Origin: Rhea pennata
Lineage: Eukaryota > Chordata > Aves > Rheiformes > Rheidae
Assembly: GCF_028389875.1 (NCBI RefSeq)
Contig: NC_084666.1
Location: 29,730,308-29,794,307 of the forward strand
Reading direction: 5' to 3'
Length of the DNA: 64,000 nt
Part shown: one piece after another, positions 60,147-64,000 of the stretch
Layout of the letters: each line of letters opens with the position of its first letter
Numbering within the stretch: position 1 is the first letter of the stretch
The notes under the pieces: generated by a model
What the model was told of the DNA's origin: nothing
Seen by the model: the letters and a program-made list of their open reading frames with translations, nothing else
The model's database searches: none
Position numbers and translations under genes: made by a program

Positions 60147-61354
60147 TGTGTGTATGTGTGTGTTTTTCCTCAGGATCCCTATGGTGTGGCAGTAGGGGGA
60201 ACAGTAGGGCATTGCCTGTGCACTGGTTTAGCAGTTATTGGAGGGAGAATGATAGCACAAAAAATTTCTGTTAGGACTGGTAAGTGAAAATTCCTTCCTG
60301 CCAAAAAATGTATAGTAATGCCTGTGATGTAAATGACTATGTGCTTGGGAACAGTTACATGGTGACTGCGAGTACATGAAGGAGCTTAAAAGATAGTGTT
60401 TCTTGATGCTTTTGTAAATTCAGTTGGGATTTTCAATTTGTGGCTTTCTGCCTCCTCTCCCTCCCCTGGTCTCCCCCCCCCCCCCCCCAAATCAGTAGCT
60501 GGGGGTTACTTTGTGCTTTTCATAGGGCTGCTTCCTCCTGAAAGGCAGGGTGTTGCACAGCTGCCCCGCATCAGTGTGCTGCTTTGTGTTGCCCTTACTG
60601 AGAAAAGGCCAGGAGTTCAGCCATAATTAAACCTGATAGTTTACTTGATGTACAGTAATTTAAGGAATCAAATGTTACTTATAATTCCAGCATGGTCCTC
60701 TGGCCATAGGAATAGGCTTATTGGTCAGACCAAAGATCCTTCTAGCCTTTAAATATTTAGAGAGGAGTACATGAATGGGGCAAATACAGTGATTTTCCTG
60801 AATACTGTCCCACCTTTTGGCAGCTTGCAGCCCTGCAAACAGTTGATGCTTTTGATGATGTATTTTTTTCAGTACTTCAGTTACTTTAAACTGTGCAACA
60901 AATTTTAACCAGTATGTACCCCTAACTGATTGATTGCTCCAGCGTAAGAATATTATAAACATATTTACTGCCATATAGTGAAATATTCAATGATAAGAAT
61001 TAGTCCCATTTTTACAATAGCTAAAGTATTACAATAAAACTAAGCTTCTTTCTAGGGATCAAAGCATGTTCTTGTAAGTATAGTTAGACAGTGGGATTAC
61101 ATGGAAATTCTTACTCTGTTTGAGCTAGAAATAACATCCAGTGTTTGCAACTTAAAAATGAAAGTAAAATCAATTGGGAATTGGACATCATTAAAATGGA
61201 ACTGTGTAATGTATAATGAAGAATATTTAATTTGCTCAATATCTAATTTTTTGTTGGTTTATGTTTTTCTTTTTCAGTGACAATCATAGGAGGCATTGTC
61301 TTCTTAGCATTTGCATTTTCTGCACTATTTATAAGTCCAGACTCTGGTTTTTAA
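49956..61354 (+). CDS. TMEM165: TMEM165, GDT1/UPF0016 Golgi cation transporter (whole gene, 6 coding exons)
   Basis: A multipass Golgi and late-endosome/lysosome protein implicated in Mn2+/Ca2+ and H+ exchange; it supplies manganese to Golgi glycosyltransferases. Exons 49956-50138, 53273-53498, 56054-56229, 57138-57320, 60174-60279 and 61278-61354 join to 951 nt (316 aa plus stop; human 324). Visible: signal-peptide-like N-terminus (about 13-33), the two family signatures E-x-G-D-(K/R)-(T/S), here ELGDKT at 100-105 and EWGDRS at 240-245, a YNRL lysosomal sorting-type motif at 116-119, an acidic/lysine-rich cytosolic loop with coiled-coil character at 175-195, and a C-terminal membrane segment (292-310) ending in SPDSGF. 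Residues equivalent to human disease sites R126 and G304 are kept (R118, G296). The start is the ATG in the CpG island directly before the signal sequence. Confidence 0.96.
50139..53272 (+). other. TMEM165 intron 1
   Basis: The GC-rich beginning carries a 13-guanine run at 50,176-50,188; the remainder is AT-rich. Near 51,810-51,880 there is a local near-duplicate of TATATTATATGAAAT. No additional exon is evident. The acceptor is CCATTTTTTACAG. Confidence 0.7.
53273..53498 (+). CDS. TMEM165: TMEM165 coding exon 2
   Basis: Encodes residues 62-136 plus one base: the lumenal linker, then the first GDT1 repeat with SELGDKTFFIAA (99-110), MAMRYNRL and a second membrane helix. The donor is ATCAG|GTTTGC. 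The frame continues correctly into exon 3 (CLS-VLFGYATT). Confidence 0.95.
53499..56053 (+). other. TMEM165 intron 2
   Basis: AT-rich intron with T-rich tracts near 54,470-54,720. A likely old interspersed repeat at about 53,620-53,790 has words such as 'gacttcaataggagttta' and 'gcctaaatacttccatgg'. No exon is seen. Confidence 0.65.
53620..53790. repeat. Possible ancient palindromic interspersed repeat, family unknown
   Basis: The segment contains 'actagacttcaataggagtt', 'agcctaaatacttccatgga' and 'agggtgcctaaaga'. These resemble a widespread reptile/bird repeat with a palindromic core of the type 'ctcccattgacttcaatggg' and 'ggtgcctaaatacctttga'. I cannot name the family and the boundaries are guesses. 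Confidence 0.35.
56054..56229 (+). CDS. TMEM165: TMEM165 coding exon 3
   Basis: Encodes residues 137-195: the third membrane region (GYATTVIPRVYTYYVSTALF), GIRMLREGL, and the charged cytosolic loop MSPDEGQEELEEVQAEIKKK. Acceptor CTTCCCAG|TT, donor GAGGAA|GTAAGT. Confidence 0.95.
56230..57137 (+). other. TMEM165 intron 3
   Basis: No exon is seen. The 3' end carries T-rich sequence and a (TTTG)n(TTTA)n tract at 57,091-57,120, directly before the exon 4 acceptor GCCCTCTACAG. Confidence 0.7.
57091..57120. repeat. (TTTG)n(TTTA)n tract before exon 4
   Basis: About four TTTG units pass into three TTTA units, immediately upstream of the exon 4 polypyrimidine tract in TMEM165 intron 3. Simple-sequence expansion of a T-rich intron end. 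Confidence 0.85.
57138..57320 (+). CDS. TMEM165: TMEM165 coding exon 4
   Basis: Encodes residues 196-256, phase 0 at both ends: the end of the cytosolic loop (LQRTKLLNGPGDVETG), then the second GDT1 repeat with FLAEWGDRSQLTTIVLAARE, which carries the second acidic signature (E240, D243). Donor GAGAG|GTGAGT. Confidence 0.96.
57321..60173 (+). other. TMEM165 intron 4
   Basis: AT-rich intron with no exon seen. It ends in a T31 run, a TG/TATG tract and a short pyrimidine stretch leading to the exon 5 acceptor at 60,173. Confidence 0.7.
60115..60171. repeat. T31 then (TG)n microsatellite at exon 5 acceptor
   Basis: Thirty-one uninterrupted thymines (60,115-60,145) are followed by TG repeats with one TATG, then TTTTTCCTCAG as the splice acceptor. 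The repeat sits where the branch point and polypyrimidine tract of TMEM165 intron 4 should be. Confidence 0.9.
60174..60279 (+). CDS. TMEM165: TMEM165 coding exon 5
   Basis: Encodes residues 257-291 plus one base: DPYGVAVGGTVGHCLCTGLA and VIGGRMIAQKISVRT, a glycine-rich membrane segment conserved in the GDT1 family. Acceptor TTCCTCAG|GAT, donor ACTG|GTAAGT. Confidence 0.96.
60280..61277 (+). other. TMEM165 intron 5
   Basis: Contains a C16 homopolymer at 60,473-60,488 and otherwise ordinary AT-rich intron. Acceptor TTTTTCTTTTTCAG. Confidence 0.75.
61278..61354 (+). CDS. TMEM165: TMEM165 coding exon 6 and stop
   Basis: Encodes residues 292-316: VTIIGGIVFLAFAFSALF, the last membrane helix, and the short tail ISPDSGF, with TAA at 61,352-61,354. 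G296 corresponds to a glycine mutated in human TMEM165-CDG. Confidence 0.96.
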
Positions 61355-62215
61355 ATTTGTTTTTCATCATTGCGAAAGAACAAGGATTGGAAGCGCTAAG
61401 CAGCTATCCTTGTGTGTTCTTGTATATAATGTACAGGCTTATAGTTAAACAAGCACTGAAGATGAGACACTGTACTTTTTGTAGTAAATGATTTATGGGA
61501 TTGACACAGTTATGGACAGCGTCTGCAGTGGAGAGCTGCTCTTTGTCTGGTTTGTGTATTCTGCGATGCCTACTCCCTCGGTGGGATTTGAGCGGTTTTC
61601 TTATTTGCTGAACCTGGCTCAGCTGAGTTTTGAGGATCTACGTTCATAGCTGTTGAAGCTTCCCGTTTTCTTCCTCTGTTACACATGGCTACCTTTCCTG
61701 TTTCCTCAAGAGCTTATTCTGATGGCTAAGTAAACAAACAGCCTTCTCTGAAGAGACCATAAGTGTTTTGTTCCATGTTGCTCAACAGAAAGCGATAAGT
61801 AGAAAACTGCTGACTCTCACCTCCAAGTTCTTCGGTACCAGGATGTGGCCAAGGCTGGATAAGCTAAGCAACAAGAAACCTGGGAGCAATTCCTATACCA
61901 TTGAATGGCTAAGCCACCAGTGGGGAATTTTATAAATTGAATTTAGAGAGCAAACTTCTTAATCAGGGATTTTTATCAGGAAATTAATGTGTGGTGATTA
62001 CCAAACAACTATGTTCAATATGCAATCTATCTGGAGCTAATATTGTTCGACTTTTTCTCTTTTATTTGAAAAGAGTGAAGTATAGAGAAAGTAAAGTGGT
62101 GCATTCCCAAGATTTGAACAATAACAGAATTCTTAGATTTAGACGTGTTCCTATTTTTCTTTTTAGAAATAGAAATGTAACCTAGAGGAGTATTAATAAA
62201 GCATAGTGTCTCCAT
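61355..62215 (+). other. TMEM165: TMEM165 3' UTR (inferred)
   Basis: From the stop to just past the AATAAA at 62,195, about 860 nt with no other strong poly(A) signal. The extent is inferred from the signal position only. Confidence 0.6.
62195..62200 (+). terminator. TMEM165: TMEM165 poly(A) signal candidate
   Basis: AATAAA followed within about 25 bp by T-rich sequence, 840 bp after the stop codon. It is the first canonical hexamer in the 3' UTR. Confidence 0.6.
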
Positions 62216-64000
62216 TTGAGTTACTTTCAGTATTTTTGATGATTCTCATAATTCTTGTCATACAGGTTAAAATGATTTTCTATTTAAGGTGAGGAAAGTT
62301 TGCTAAAATTATTTCAGGTATTGTTATAAAGACCACTTATAAAGGCTTTGTGAACTGATAAAATATTGATAGTTTAGGATATGTGGGTTACTGAAATACA
62401 TGCTACTCTCTGCTTCAGTGAGGACTTGGGTTCTGAGTTAATAGCTTGAACAACCGACTAAGATATCAATAGCAGGCTTGTGAAGTAGAAGATACAGTTG
62501 TTAATATTATGTATTTGTTTTATTGATGCTGAAGTAAGGGTTACAAACTTGACTGTGCAATTTGTAGCTCAAGAACAGAGCGTTCCCTAGTCCTTATCTG
62601 CCAAGAAAAACCCCGTAACGCCACATTCTCTAACTGTAAGGCAGCCGCAGCTCAATACCTTTCAGACACAGTAGTGTGAAATAATTTCAGGCTCCAGGTC
62701 TAAACATTCATGTCTTGACCTGAAGGAAAGTTGCTGCCTGGCAGTACCGCAGTAAAATCTTGGATGATGCAATGCTGTGGGTTTTTTTAAATCCAACGTT
62801 GTAGCCAATAACTGGCCTGTTCTTTCCCACAGCCTAGAAATGCAGTTACTGGAGTTGCCTAAACCCTGACTTGGAGGGGATTTGTAGGAGAGGTAATGTT
62901 AAAACAGGGCAGGAACAGAGATCCCAAGGCAGGGGCAGACCTTAACTTCGAAGTGCCCACTGGACAGCTGCTGCATTGTATTAACCAAAAGTGGTGCTGC
63001 TGGGTTACAGTATGTTCAGAAGGATGTGTCCTGGGGAAAGTAACTATGGTGCTGCAGGCTGCTGTTCCTTCCCCAAAAATTCCTTACTCAAAGAAAAGCC
63101 AATCCAGCTGGCCAAATTCCAATGTAGAAATTTGCTAAACTTTATATGCTCTACTCAAAGATGTTTTATGTTGATCATGTTTTACTATAAAAAACTATAT
63201 AATGTATTGTTTGCAGAGGTAAGTGTGAAGCTGCTACTATTGTGAACTTAAAAGTTATGCCAAAAATTATTTTTGAACAATCACAGCAATGTATTTGATT
63301 GATTGTTGTCTAATTTCAATTAGGGAGATAAATAGGAATTTAATTTGAATGGTGGTCTTAAATCAGTGGTTGTGGTTAAAACTTGTTTCCTTGGATGCCT
63401 ATGCATCACTGAAAATGATTTTATTACAAAATTAGCTATCTAAGCCCTGAAATTTTAGCAAAAGTTTTAACGGGCATTTTAGTAGTTGCTACAAATCCCA
63501 GTGGTTTAATTCTGTTGGAATTTTTCAGAATAAAAGGATCTGGTCATGATGTAATTGAAGCCTTTTGATGACCAAGGACTTTACTGATGTATTTTTAGCA
63601 GTGTTGTTTGCTGTCATTTCATGCAGCCTCGAAGCGCTTGTCAGACACCAGCCCTCCCTCTTGGATGCTGGCCGGTTCAGCCGTTAGGGGTTTCAGCAGC
63701 TTTCCTCATTTCCTCCTCCGTGCCGCTACCGCGTTGCCACCAGAGACGCGTGCGGCGCTGGGCTGGCCTGAACGAGCTGTAGACAGATTGCATGAGAAGA
63801 GGTGGCTTAGCCTTCGGGGGAGCTCTGCATCAGAAACTCCTAAATTTTAATAAGGCTTGTTCTTTAATGAAAAGGTAAAGGAAACAGGTCTTACTTGAAG
63901 AGAGATATTACTGGTAACTGGTTTACTGATCGCTGTACTGGTAACTGAAGTAAATCTGCTTGCTGTAGCTGGAACAGTTTGAGGAAATACACAGTGGGTG
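62216..64000. other. 3' flank of TMEM165, no gene seen
   Basis: No exon is recognisable. In other vertebrates CLOCK lies next to TMEM165 on the opposite strand, so its long 3' UTR could begin in or just beyond this segment, but no CLOCK coding sequence is visible. A GC-richer, CpG-containing patch occurs at about 63,620-63,840. Confidence 0.5.

Noticed and set aside
1-64000. CRISPR array, phage, operon or other prokaryotic system
   Set aside because: The window is vertebrate genomic DNA with spliced genes and CR1 repeats. No regularly spaced repeats or operon-like coding runs exist.

Overview
The window looks like an autosomal segment of a bird genome. Evidence: two split vertebrate genes with compact introns and CpG-island first exons; CR1 as the dominant interspersed repeat; a tRNA-Ile-headed SINE with a CR1-type tail; and worn copies of ancient MIR-like SINEs. 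A turtle or crocodilian is less likely but cannot be excluded by eye. Nothing here is bacterial or phage-derived.

Layout. About 1-36,760 is AT-rich and I can support no gene in it. It holds simple repeats, two MIR-like SINEs, minus-strand CR1 tails near 4.9 and 29.1 kb, a tRNA-Ile/CR1 SINE near 19.1 kb and an unexplained C-rich block at 34.16-34.80 kb. By known vertebrate synteny (KDR-SRD5A3-TMEM165-CLOCK) it is probably the KDR-SRD5A3 interval, but no KDR exon is visible. From 36,935 to 47,285 (+) lies SRD5A3, five coding exons encoding 309 aa. Its 7.3 kb first intron carries an internally deleted CR1. A 2.7 kb spacer with a minus-strand CR1 separates it from TMEM165, 49,956-61,354 (+), six coding exons encoding 316 aa. 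TMEM165 appears to end at a poly(A) signal at 62,195. The rest has no callable gene; CLOCK is expected downstream on the minus strand.

How the genes relate. SRD5A3 is the ER polyprenol reductase that makes dolichol, the lipid carrier for N-glycan assembly. TMEM165 is the Golgi/lysosomal cation transporter that supports Mn2+-dependent Golgi glycosyltransferases. Two consecutive same-strand genes therefore serve early and late steps of glycosylation, and each causes a congenital disorder of glycosylation in humans.

Exon boundaries come from splice consensus, reading-phase continuity and remembered family sequence. Both coding sequences join without a frame break (930 nt and 951 nt including stop). 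I found no novel multi-gene system. The most useful second looks are the unusual SRD5A3 intron 2 splice sites, the internally deleted CR1 with a degenerate ORF1 esterase, nested inverted repeats inside another CR1, and the T31/(TG)n tract before TMEM165 exon 5.
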